41,388 nucleotides of DNA. Source: a virus. Shown piece by piece: positions 1-7,294 of this stretch. The notes below the pieces were generated by a model. The model saw only the letters and a list, made by a program, of their open reading frames with translations, did no database searches and was not told the DNA's origin. Position 1 is the first letter of the stretch. Every line of letters starts with the position of its first letter. The stretch lies in IMG/VR virus record IMGVR_UViG_3300044982_000030, positions 1-41,388 of that record; one strand, 5' to 3'. The position numbers and the translations under genes are program-made.

Positions 1-127
1 TGGCGGGCCGCTAACCCGCATGGATGCTCACTCTCGCTTCAAACGGCTTCGCGTTTGAGGATCGAGCCGCTTGACTAGTTCAGGTTGGTGTGCAACGCGC
101 GTGAGACCGACACTCAAACACTCAAAC
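1..127. repeat. 127-bp direct terminal repeat, left copy (probable assembly overlap)
   Basis: Bases 1-127 are identical to 41262-41388. The repeat stops inside a tandem CACTCAAA-type octamer tract (about 112-130) and not at a natural boundary. Exactly 127 bp is a usual maximum k-mer for de Bruijn assemblers, so this most likely marks circular closure of a complete genome (41,261 bp unique). It contains a 9-bp stem hairpin (37-45 with 52-60) and a smaller GCGGG/CCCGC hairpin (3-7 with 15-19). Confidence 0.95.
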
Positions 128-456
128 ACTTGTCTCGAGAGACCCATTCAATAGCGCCTGGCAACAGGTGGTCTGGTTGACATAACGCCCGACATGTCCC
201 GTAGGGCTAAGTGGTATGGTCTCGCGCCGGAATCACGGCCGAAAGCTTTGCCGTGTGATTGGGCGAATGCGGGCAACGGCGAGCTGCTGGCTTCCGAACG
301 AAGCGGCGAGGCTGCCTCACCCTCGATTGCCTGGTCGGACGCCTGCCTGGGCGCTGGCCGCGAGCGCGGCCCGAAACTCTGGGGGCCTCCCACCCCCGAC
401 TCCGGGTCGTGTGGTTTGAAAATGAACCCTCCCCGCATCCCCCACTTGCAAACCAA

Positions 457-472
457 TGTTAGGTCGGGCACA
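457..472 (+). promoter_or_regulatory. Operator-like site F (TGTTA-N6-GCACA)
   Basis: The site reads TGTTAGGTCGGGCACA. It shares TGTTAGG, a central G and CAC-TG in register with the operator-like site at 30693-30708. It lies in the leader upstream of the late genes. No good -10/-35 pair overlaps it, so if it is bound by the Cro-like protein the effect on transcription is unclear. Confidence 0.4.
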
Positions 473-513
473 TGGCCTTGCCGCCTGCACTCACACAGTG
501 CTTGCCGACGAGG

Positions 514-529
514 TGTTAGCCATGGCACA
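514..529 (+). promoter_or_regulatory. Operator-like site G (TGTTA-N6-GCACA)
   Basis: The site reads TGTTAGCCATGGCACA. It has the same half-site and spacing as site F, 57 bp downstream of it. It is about 90 bp upstream of the first late gene. This is the weaker match of the two and is listed because the pair is close together in a region with no gene. Confidence 0.3.
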
Positions 530-619
530 CTGCACTGCCTGCCGAGGTGCCGGGTGGTGACGGGCCATCCGGGCGAGCGCCTTGGTGGGCATCCCGCCAT
601 CTCCCGCCAGGAGCACGCC

Positions 620-784
620 ATGACCCCCATCTCCGACCGCGCCGGCATCCTGCGCGCGCAACTGTCTCCCAAGCCCACGCCTGCCCCTCAACCGGTGGCG
701 CCGGCACCGAGCTCGCCTCAGGGCTTGGGTGTGGTGCGCGGCAATGACCACCGGCTGGGCGACTTCAGTGGGAGGCTGGCGTGA
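620..784 (+). CDS. Small Pro/Ala-rich hypothetical protein
   Basis: 54 residues, first gene of the rightward late block. The ATG at 620 has an AGGAG 7-8 bases upstream, whereas upstream in-frame starts have none and give a composition unlike protein. The middle is Pro/Ala-rich (about residues 15-36) and probably disordered. I recognise no family. The stop overlaps the GTG start of the next gene (GTGA), which suggests translational coupling. Its place just before the terminase genes is common for small packaging or regulatory proteins, but nothing in the sequence proves a role. Confidence 0.6.
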   Translation: MTPISDRAGILRAQLSPKPTPAPQPVAPAPSSPQGLGVVRGNDHRLGDFSGRLA

Positions 785-1047
785 GCCGGGCCGAGCTCGG
801 GGGCATGATGCCGGTGCTCACGGAGGCCTACCACTCGGTGGCTGGGCAGCCTGCGGCGGCACTCGGTGGCTCCACGCTGGCTGGTGGTCCGGTGCCTGTT
901 CCACGTGGAACGACGCTGCTGGAGTTCATCGACGACCGGATCCGGGGGATCGATGCGGAACGCAACCGGCTGTGCATGCTGAGGGACCAGCTGACGGCGG
1001 CCGACTGCAATCCTGAGGTGGATGTCATCCGGCGGGTGCTGGGGTGA
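781..1047 (+). CDS. Hypothetical protein, 88 aa
   Basis: The GTG start at 781 overlaps the preceding stop by four bases (GTGA). The first half is Gly/Ala/Pro-rich. The second half (about residues 44-80) looks helical and charged, with the run LLEFIDDRIRGIDAERNRL followed by further amphipathic sequence, so a short coiled coil or oligomerisation helix is plausible. No family is recognised. The stop again overlaps the next GTG start. The chain of overlaps from 620 to 1584 argues that these small proteins are made together with the terminase. Confidence 0.65.
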   Translation: MSRAELGGMMPVLTEAYHSVAGQPAAALGGSTLAGGPVPVPRGTTLLEFIDDRIRGIDAERNRLCMLRDQLTAADCNPEVDVIRRVLG

Positions 1048-1325
1048 CGGCCACGCTTCAGTCGCTGGTCATGACGCAGGAGGAGTACGCGAGTGCGCGG
1101 AGAGCCTATGCGGCGGACTGCCGACCGGTTCAAGGAGAGCTCGTGGAGCTGGCGTCTCGGGTGGAGCGGTACGTGGACGGCGAGGCGGTCTATGAGCCTG
1201 AAGCCGCGGCACGACGTCGGCAGTTGCTGGGCAAGCTGGACGAGCTCTACCGGTTGCACTTCCCTCTGAGCCTGTGCGGGTGCTGCAGCCGGGCGCTGTC
1301 GGACTGCCTGTGCCCGGATGACTAG
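1044..1325 (+). CDS. Hypothetical protein with C-terminal Cys cluster, 93 aa
   Basis: The GTG start at 1044 overlaps the upstream stop. The protein is mostly helical and charged, with a central segment rich in Glu, Arg and Leu. It ends in a cluster of four cysteines (CGCCSRALSDCLC), which could bind a metal ion. The family is unknown. The stop overlaps the following ATG at 1318 by eight bases. The position immediately before terL fits a packaging-associated or regulatory protein, but a small-terminase assignment cannot be supported from sequence alone. Confidence 0.65.
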   Translation: MTATLQSLVMTQEEYASARRAYAADCRPVQGELVELASRVERYVDGEAVYEPEAAARRRQLLGKLDELYRLHFPLSLCGCCSRALSDCLCPDD

Positions 1326-1584
1326 CATGCCCACGCTGCGCATCAAGGACATCGCGCCCCACTTGGCGGGTCGGATGCTTCCGGCGCTGTTCTCGGCCGC
1401 TCCCGAGTTCAAGAAGCCGAGATTCCCAGGTGATCCGTGGGCGGTTCAGCCCCATTGGGCTGCGTGGCACTGGATGCACACGACGGAGTGCGGCGAGCCA
1501 AACCACATCGGCAGCAGCAAGTCCTGGACGATCTCGATCGGGCTGCGAATCATCGGCGAGCCGCCTCAAGGAACTCTGTTTTGA
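1318..1584 (+). CDS. Hypothetical protein upstream of terL, 88 aa
   Basis: Starts at ATG 1318 inside the end of the previous gene and ends in TGA at 1582-1584, which overlaps the terminase ATG at 1584. The protein is Trp/His/Pro-rich, for example around residues 38-55 (WAVQPHWAAWHWMHTTE). Shared motifs of this composition are not known to me. Tight coupling to terL suggests co-translation with packaging functions. It could be a terminase accessory protein, but no HTH is visible. Confidence 0.6.
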   Translation: MTSMPTLRIKDIAPHLAGRMLPALFSAAPEFKKPRFPGDPWAVQPHWAAWHWMHTTECGEPNHIGSSKSWTISIGLRIIGEPPQGTLF

Positions 1585-3737
1585 TGGTCGAAGTCGACTT
1601 CGGCGGTACCCCGGCCGACCTCCCATCAGCACCAACGCCGGCCCACGTACCGGGTCTGCACACGCTCAACCAGCGCCACTCGACCAACGACCAGACGGAG
1701 TTGCTGAGGGGGCTGAGCCAGGATCGGGCGGTGGCGAGCGCGGTGCTGTTTCCTCATCGGCATCCGCAGGCGACGCCGCGGTTTCACATCGAGATCATGG
1801 ACTTGTGGGCGGCGGCTGACGAGTTCGTGGCGGTGGAGGCGTTCCGGGAGGGGGCCAAGTCGACGCTGAGCGAGGAGTTCCTGCTGCTCGAGGCGGCATA
1901 CGGCAACTTTTCCTACGCGCTCATCTTCGGAGAGACCTACACCAAGGCGTGCCAGCGCCTGGCTGCCATCAAGCACGAGGCGACTCAGAACGGCAAGCTC
2001 CAGGCGCTGTTCGGCCCCCTCAAGGGCGACACCTGGGGCGTGGACACCATCGTGCTGTCCAACGGCGTCCGGCTCGAGGCGCACGGCTGGGAGGAGGAGA
2101 TCCGCGGCTACAAGTGGCTGGACGCCCGACCCGATCGAGCCTACCTCGACGACATCGAGAACGAGACCAACACGCGCGACAAGGCGGCGGTCGACGCCAT
2201 GTGGCGGAAGCTGAACATGCAGCTCATCCCGGCGCTCGACCGCATCAAGCGCAAGGTGCGCATCACGGGGACTCCGCTGCGGGACGACTGCCTGCTCGCG
2301 CGCTGCGAGAGCTCGCCGGAGTGGGTCGTGGCCAAGTTCCCGGTCTGCTACGTGCCCATGCAGCCCCTCATCACGGGCGTGGACGCCATCCAGCATCCGG
2401 ACGCCGTGGCCATGTGGCCGGAGCGCGTGCCCATGGAGACGGTAGTTCGTGGCGACGGCTCGATGCTCAAGGGCATCCGGGAGGAGTTCCGGAGGTGGTC
2501 GGAGGACGGGCTGGCGCGGGAGTTCGTGCAGGAGTACATGCTCATCTCGGCGCAGACTCAGGGCAAGCCGTTCGTGGAGTCGGACGTCGTGCAGCAGGAC
2601 TACGACCCGCCCGGGTGGCTGCGCAAGGTGGCGATCTTGGACCCGGCCCGCACGGTCAATCGCAAGACCTCCGACCGGACGGGTCACTGCGTGCTCGCGC
2701 GCATGGGCTCGACGCTCTACGTCTACGAGTCGGGGGGCGAGTATTGGAAGCCGGACGAGATCGTGTCCGGGGCGTTCGAGCTGTCGGCCGACCACGGCGA
2801 CTGCGAGGTCGCCATCGAGCGCAACTCCCTCGACGAGTGGCTGATGCAGCCGCTACGGGTGGAGATGATGCGCCGCGGCATCGCACTCGACCTGATGCCC
2901 ATCCTGGCGCCGCCGGACCGCTCCAAGGAGCAGTTCATCCTGGGCCTGCAACCGTGGTTCAAGGCCGGCGACATCGTGCTCGTGGGCCCGCGCGGCAAGC
3001 ACGCCAAGCTGCTGGCCGAGATCGCCAACTTCCCCTCCGGCAAGCGCGACATCCTCAACACGCTCGCCTATGGCCAGCGCGTGTTCGGCGGCGCGCCGGT
3101 CTATCCGGAGTTCGGCCCGGACAACATCGTCACCGACCCGATGCCCACGCAGCAGTCGCAGCTGGCCGTCAGCGTGCACGCCACCTCGAGCGAGGTCTGT
3201 GCGGTGCTTGTGGCCATGGACGGCCGGCGCGTCACGGTGCTGGCGGACTGGACCAGCTCGCTGGCGGCGGGCGATGCAGTCAAGGACATCGCGGCGCTGG
3301 TGCGCGCGGCATTCCCGGGCCGGCGCTGCACCTGGTGGGTCGCGGCCGACGTCTACGACCAGGCCGGGCGCGTGGCACTCGTGGAGGCGCTGCGCCAGGC
3401 CAAGCTCGAGGTTCACCGCGGCGCCTACATCATCCAGTCCAAGGGCCAGCTGGCCGACATGCTCAGGACGTCCATCGAGCGCAAGCGCCTGCTGCTGGTG
3501 GGCGACACGTGCAAGCACACGCTCAACGCGCTGGCGGGCGGCTACCGCGTGGCGGTGGGGCCGGACGGGCGCGCCAAGGGGGAGCCGGAGAAGAACGTCT
3601 CGGCCACCCTCATGCAGGCGCTGGAAGTCTTGACACATGAGGTTGAGCACGGGCACACTGCGGACACACTTCCTGATGGGTTCGGTAGCACGCATAATGC
3701 GCACGGTCAACCCTACTTCTCGGCGCTGAGGCGCTAA
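1584..3737 (+). CDS. terL: Terminase large subunit (packaging ATPase/nuclease)
   Basis: Motor that cuts and pumps DNA into the prohead. The 717-residue product starts at ATG 1584 (overlaps the upstream TGA, AAGGA upstream) and not at the GTG at 1437, whose extra sequence is a shadow of the previous gene. The N-terminal ATPase has a deviant Walker A (REGAKST, about 88-94) and a Walker B (YLDDIE, about 188-193). The nuclease domain starts at the Asp of ILDPART (about D353), with a second acidic motif (AIERNSLDEW) and DILNTLAYG near 493-501. About 200 further residues (about 510-717) extend beyond the usual end and look like a second RNase H-like fold. Phage TerL proteins are commonly 450-600 residues, so this one is long. 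Confidence 0.93.
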   Translation: MVEVDFGGTPADLPSAPTPAHVPGLHTLNQRHSTNDQTELLRGLSQDRAVASAVLFPHRHPQATPRFHIEIMDLWAAADEFVAVEAFREGAKSTLSEEFLLLEAAYGNFSYALIFGETYTKACQRLAAIKHEATQNGKLQALFGPLKGDTWGVDTIVLSNGVRLEAHGWEEEIRGYKWLDARPDRAYLDDIENETNTRDKAAVDAMWRKLNMQLIPALDRIKRKVRITGTPLRDDCLLARCESSPEWVVAKFPVCYVPMQPLITGVDAIQHPDAVAMWPERVPMETVVRGDGSMLKGIREEFRRWSEDGLAREFVQEYMLISAQTQGKPFVESDVVQQDYDPPGWLRKVAILDPARTVNRKTSDRTGHCVLARMGSTLYVYESGGEYWKPDEIVSGAFELSADHGDCEVAIERNSLDEWLMQPLRVEMMRRGIALDLMPILAPPDRSKEQFILGLQPWFKAGDIVLVGPRGKHAKLLAEIANFPSGKRDILNTLAYGQRVFGGAPVYPEFGPDNIVTDPMPTQQSQLAVSVHATSSEVCAVLVAMDGRRVTVLADWTSSLAAGDAVKDIAALVRAAFPGRRCTWWVAADVYDQAGRVALVEALRQAKLEVHRGAYIIQSKGQLADMLRTSIERKRLLLVGDTCKHTLNALAGGYRVAVGPDGRAKGEPEKNVSATLMQALEVLTHEVEHGHTADTLPDGFGSTHNAHGQPYFSALRR

Positions 3738-3752
3738 CACCGGAGTCCATCC

Positions 3753-3938
3753 ATGGCCATCAGCCGATCGCACGACAAGAAGTCCCCATCGCAGAACCCG
3801 ACGTCCTTCTACAAGGGCGAGCAGCAAGGCGGCGCCTACGGCAAGGCCACCTCGGTGCCGGACAAGCTCACCGGTGGGCCGATGCGCGAGAAGGTCTATG
3901 GCGGTGGTGGCGCCGGCTCGACCAACAAGAGCAAGTGA
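3753..3938 (+). CDS. Small basic Gly/Ser/Lys-rich protein, 61 aa
   Basis: Follows terL after 15 bases and has GGAG before the ATG. The product is rich in Lys, Gly and Ser with no predicted hydrophobic core, and it ends in a Gly-rich stretch and a Lys-Ser-Lys tail. It is probably an intrinsically disordered virion or DNA-associated protein. No family is known. It lies between terminase and portal together with another small basic protein (3940-4101). Confidence 0.65.
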   Translation: MAISRSHDKKSPSQNPTSFYKGEQQGGAYGKATSVPDKLTGGPMREKVYGGGGAGSTNKSK

Positions 3939-3939
3939 C

Positions 3940-4101
3940 ATGTCCAAGGGTGCCGTCGCCAAGGACAAGGTGAAGGTCAAGGATCTCAAGGGGTCGTTCG
4001 GCCGCATTGCGGGCAAGAAGAACGAGCCCGACATGTCGCCTCCGAGCAAGCGCCCTGGCGCCGACGCGCTCAAGCGCAAGCTCGAAGGCAAGAAGCTCTG
4101 A
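3940..4101 (+). CDS. Small Lys-rich protein, 53 aa
   Basis: The ATG at 3940 follows the preceding stop by one base (TGACATG). The product is strongly basic, with alternating Lys and Val near residues 7-15 and several Lys/Arg pairs at the C-terminus. It is probably disordered and able to bind nucleic acid or an acidic surface of the portal. Longer starts in this frame run back through the previous gene and are not favoured. I recognise no family, but small basic genes between terL and portal are common in podoviruses. Confidence 0.6.
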   Translation: MSKGAVAKDKVKVKDLKGSFGRIAGKKNEPDMSPPSKRPGADALKRKLEGKKL

Positions 4102-4117
4102 CGCGCCGCGCCCGCTG

Positions 4118-6325
4118 ATGGCCGTCGACAGGAAGGCCAAAGGGAAGGCCAAGAGCAAAGCCAAGGCGCCCAAGGCCATGACGGCTGCGGGCGTTGAAGC
4201 TGAGAAGCTGGCTGCTGCGTCGGGAGACGACGGCAAGGACGCCAAGGTGGAGAACTGGGCTGACAAGCCCGACTCCGACACCTACGACGAGGCCAGCAAG
4301 CTCTACGAGAAGGTCAAGAAGGCCTTCGACAACAAGCAGGCGCAGATCGACGACTGCGAGGACTTCTGGGGCATCTACTCCGCTCAGCCCTCGGAGAACC
4401 AGCAGTACGCCGGCAACAGCCAGTGCTACATCCCCGCCGTCCGTGACGCCATCAATGCGCGCGTGAAGCGGTCTCTGTCGCAGCTGTTTCCGACCAACCA
4501 CAAGCACGTGGACGCGGTGGGCCCGACCGAGAAGGATCCGGCGCCGGTGCTGGCGCTCATGGAACACTACATCCGCACAACCAAGCTCAAGAGCGTGGTG
4601 CGGGCGGACATGACGGCCGGGGATGTGACAGGGCAGTGGAACCTGTACGTCGACTGGAGCAAGTCGTACCGCACAGTCACTGAGATCGTCAAGAAGCCAC
4701 CCGTTTTCACGAGCGAGGAAGGCGTCGAGGTCGAGGATCCGACGGACGAGGAAGGCGGCACGGAGAAGATCGAGGAGCGCGAGGTCATCACCGAGGGTCC
4801 GGACATCGTCCCGATCGCCACTGAGGACCTGGCCGTGTACCCGCCCACGTGCGACGACATCGAGAAGTCCACGGCCTCGGCGGTCAAGCTGCGCATGTCC
4901 AAGGAGAAAGTGCAGCAGATGATCGACGACGGCGTGTTCGTCGGCCCGGACGCGGACGAGCTCGTCGACCTCATGGCCAAGCCCGATGGCGCGCGCGATC
5001 GCAAGGTGCCGGCCAAGAAACGCTCCTCGGACGCGGGCGTCAAGACCGAGGGCACGTGGAAGTACGCGCTGATCTACGAAGTGGCCTGCAACCTGGACTT
5101 TGGCAACGACCGCAAAGAGGCGGCGTTGGTCTATTTCGCCGGTGATAACCAGATCGTTGGCATCATCAAATCTCCTTGGTGGTCGGGTCGCCGCCCAGTC
5201 ATTTCCGCGCCAGTCGAGAAGATCACCGGCTCTTTCTTCGGCATCTCCAAGATCGAGGCCGTCAAGTACTTGCAGTGGAACCTGAACGACTTCTGGAACA
5301 TGGGCATGGACTCGGCGCAGTACGCGCTGCTGCCCATCATCATGACCGACCCACTCAAGAACCCGAACTACCAGTCGATGGTGATGGGCTTGGCGGCAGT
5401 CTGGTTGGCGGACCCGAATTCGACCAAGTTCCAGGAGTTCCCTGCCCTGTGGAAGGACTCGATGCAACTGTGCAACGGCATCAAGGCGCAGATCTGGGAG
5501 TCGATGGACGTCAACGAGGCGATGATGGGCAAGATGCCCGCCGGCCGGAAGAACAACCAGCTCGTGGGCAACATGCAGCAGGAGCAGCAGATCAACATCA
5601 CCGACCATGCCAAGCGGTATGAAGAGGAGATGCTGAACCCGGTGCTCGAGCGCATGTTTGAGTTGGACCAGCAGTTCCGCACCGAGGCCATCACGGTGCG
5701 CACCCGCGGTGAGCTGGGCGCGCGCGCGGCCGCGGAGGTGGTCGAGCCCCAGGCGTTCGACCAGACGTGGAGCTTCAAGTGGCTGGGGACGAGCTTCCAG
5801 ACCAACATGCAGCGCATGCAGCAGATGATCTCGATGATGAACGTCATCCGGGGCATCCCGCCGCAGCAGTTGGACGGCAAGCGGCTCAACGTCGCACCCA
5901 TCGTGGAGTTCATGGTGGAACAGGTCTGCGGCCCCGAGATCGGTCCGCGCATCCTCATCGACGACCGCAACATGTTCACGATCCCGCCGGAGCTGGAGAA
6001 CGACATGCTCCATAACGGCATCCCGATCCTGACGCACCAGGCCGACGACCACATGGCGCACATCAAGGCGCACAACGAGGCGGCCAAGCACACGACCGAC
6101 CCGAGCGGCTACTACCGCACGCACATCCAGCTTCACATGAAGGCGCTGCAGGAGAAGATGCAGCAGCAGGCGGGACAGCAACAGGGCGCGCCGGGCATCC
6201 CCGGGGGCGGTCAACCTGGTGTGGCGGGAACACCCAAGCCGGGCGGTCAGGTCGGACAACCGAGGCCTCAAGGACCACCGGGCGGAATTCACGCAGACGC
6301 TATGCCAGGCGCACCAGCGCGCTAA
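4118..6325 (+). CDS. Portal protein (head-tail connector)
   Basis: Forms the dodecameric channel at the capsid vertex through which DNA enters and leaves. 735 residues from ATG 4118, close to the size of podovirus portals. It has a Lys/Ala-rich N-terminus, then conserved-looking segments such as NSQCYIPAVRDAINARVKRS (about residues 104-123) and a long helical central region. A Gln/Gly/Pro-rich C-terminus (about 680-735) probably forms a flexible or barrel end. Position directly after terL supports the call. The start is not certain, because no strong ribosome site precedes 4118 and an in-frame ATG also occurs at 4178. Confidence 0.9.
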   Translation: MAVDRKAKGKAKSKAKAPKAMTAAGVEAEKLAAASGDDGKDAKVENWADKPDSDTYDEASKLYEKVKKAFDNKQAQIDDCEDFWGIYSAQPSENQQYAGNSQCYIPAVRDAINARVKRSLSQLFPTNHKHVDAVGPTEKDPAPVLALMEHYIRTTKLKSVVRADMTAGDVTGQWNLYVDWSKSYRTVTEIVKKPPVFTSEEGVEVEDPTDEEGGTEKIEEREVITEGPDIVPIATEDLAVYPPTCDDIEKSTASAVKLRMSKEKVQQMIDDGVFVGPDADELVDLMAKPDGARDRKVPAKKRSSDAGVKTEGTWKYALIYEVACNLDFGNDRKEAALVYFAGDNQIVGIIKSPWWSGRRPVISAPVEKITGSFFGISKIEAVKYLQWNLNDFWNMGMDSAQYALLPIIMTDPLKNPNYQSMVMGLAAVWLADPNSTKFQEFPALWKDSMQLCNGIKAQIWESMDVNEAMMGKMPAGRKNNQLVGNMQQEQQINITDHAKRYEEEMLNPVLERMFELDQQFRTEAITVRTRGELGARAAAEVVEPQAFDQTWSFKWLGTSFQTNMQRMQQMISMMNVIRGIPPQQLDGKRLNVAPIVEFMVEQVCGPEIGPRILIDDRNMFTIPPELENDMLHNGIPILTHQADDHMAHIKAHNEAAKHTTDPSGYYRTHIQLHMKALQEKMQQQAGQQQGAPGIPGGGQPGVAGTPKPGGQVGQPRPQGPPGGIHADAMPGAPAR

Positions 6326-6337
6326 CAGGAGACGATC

Positions 6338-6502
6338 ATGCTCAGAGGGGACGCTCCCAGCTTCAGGTTCGTGGCCTTGGCGCCATCGACGGCCAACTCT
6401 CCGGGCAACAAGGGTGACATGTTCGTCGACGCCGTGGGCGGGTGGCTGTACATTTGCTACGCCGCTAACTTGTGGCAACGAGCATCCATCTCACCATTCT
6501 GA
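6338..6502 (+). CDS. Small virion-type protein, 54 aa
   Basis: Good ribosome site (AGGAG, 7-8 bases before ATG 6338) and directly downstream of the portal. The C-terminal half carries a pattern seen in many small podovirus tail or neck proteins: Pro-Gly-x-x-Gly-Asp-hydrophobic, then a W/Y-rich strand with Tyr-Ile-Cys, and a final Trp-x-Arg (WLYICYAANLWQRASI). By analogy it is a small structural or fibre-attachment module. The family assignment is from pattern memory only. Confidence 0.65.
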   Translation: MLRGDAPSFRFVALAPSTANSPGNKGDMFVDAVGGWLYICYAANLWQRASISPF

Positions 6503-6510
6503 GAGGCCCC

Positions 6511-7293
6511 ATGAAACGTATTTTCCTTGCGATTGCGCTGCTCCTCTCGTCTCAAGCTTGGGCCTGCGACTACGAGCTCCGCATCGTTCAGCGCGATGCG
6601 ACCGACAGCGGCACCTTCACCCGCCAAATCTGCCCCGTCAATGGGGGCACTCAGCCCTCCCTGATGGTGCAAGATCCGTTCACGGGCCAAGTGCAGATGG
6701 GGCAACTGGTCGGCTTCACGTGGGACGGGACCACGCTGACAGCCACTGGGACTCAGGCCGACTGGAATGCGACGACCGGCGGTGCGGTCATCTTGAACAA
6801 GCCCACGTTGTCTGCCGTCGCGACGACGGGCGCCTATTCCAGCCTAACAGGCACTCCGACGCTTGCAACGGTCGCCACCAGCGGCAGCTATACCGACCTG
6901 AGCAACAAACCGACCATCCCGGTCATCGCGGCGCGCGTCTTCAGCTATCCGACACGTGCGCTTTCCACGTGTTTTCAAGTCTCGAGCAGTCGCGACGCAC
7001 AGGTCACCTACGCCGTTGACGTCACCACGACGTTGACTCTGACGACGGGTCAGCAAGGATCGGTTGCCTTGCGTACCTACACCGACAGCGCGTGCACGCT
7101 CGGTGGCCAGACCGTCATCAGTGGCGCAAGCGGTCTACCTGCGGCGCTGTCGGTGACGGTGGGTCTGTCCAACCTGGGGACAGTCAGTCTGCCGTCAATT
7201 ATCCCGGCCGGCGCATGGGTCAGGATCGAGACGACCAGCACCACCGGAACGCCGACTTTTGCGGCGCGCCAAGGACAAGAGGTGTTGCTCTAA
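6511..7293 (+). CDS. Tail fibre-like protein with N-terminal signal peptide
   Basis: 260 residues from ATG 6511. The N-terminus is a textbook Sec signal (MKRIFLAIALLLSSQAWA, cleavage likely after residue 18). The middle contains two copies of a phage-fibre repeat of the type Thr-Thr-Gly-Ala-Tyr-Ser-Ser-Leu-Thr-Gly-Thr-Pro, the second ending SYTDLSNKPTIP. The C-terminal domain (about 145-260) is beta-rich with alternating Thr/Val and resembles the C-terminal domain of many phage fibre proteins that end in EVLL. A secretion signal on a putative virion protein is odd, since particles assemble in the cytoplasm. It might instead be exported to act at the cell surface. Confidence 0.75.
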   Translation: MKRIFLAIALLLSSQAWACDYELRIVQRDATDSGTFTRQICPVNGGTQPSLMVQDPFTGQVQMGQLVGFTWDGTTLTATGTQADWNATTGGAVILNKPTLSAVATTGAYSSLTGTPTLATVATSGSYTDLSNKPTIPVIAARVFSYPTRALSTCFQVSSSRDAQVTYAVDVTTTLTLTTGQQGSVALRTYTDSACTLGGQTVISGASGLPAALSVTVGLSNLGTVSLPSIIPAGAWVRIETTSTTGTPTFAARQGQEVLL

Positions 7294-7294
7294 C

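Larger units (their letters stand above)
128..619. other. Long leader region without a convincing gene
   Basis: About 490 bp with no ORF that looks like protein. The open frame from 194 in the plus strand has random-looking, Arg/Pro/Gly-rich composition until the real start at 620. The region holds an imperfect hairpin around 232-257 (CACGGC pairing with GCCGTG) and two operator-like TGTTA-N6-GCACA sites (457-472, 514-529). There is a consensus -35 hexamer TTGACA at 177-182 without a good -10. It probably carries the late-transcript leader or regulatory sites. Confidence 0.5.

Noticed and set aside
177-207. Promoter with TTGACA at 177
   Set aside because: A consensus -35 is present, but no acceptable -10 lies 16-18 bp downstream.
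196-265. tRNA-like look of TAAGTGGTATGGTC and nearby hairpin
   Set aside because: No acceptor stem, no T-arm GGTTCGAATC and no consistent anticodon stem could be built.
194-619. Open frame upstream of the first late gene
   Set aside because: Composition is unlike protein, no ribosome site precedes it, and it contains the operator-like sites. The real start is 620.
1949-3640. Second long frame within terL (563 codons)
   Set aside because: The translation is Arg/Gly/Ala/His-rich low complexity and shares no motif. It is a shadow of terL in another frame.
4070-6478. Very long antisense open frame (802 codons) opposite the portal gene
   Set aside because: High GC content opens long antisense frames. 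The product is Val/His/Leu/Arg-rich without domains, and the portal on the other strand has the coding signals.
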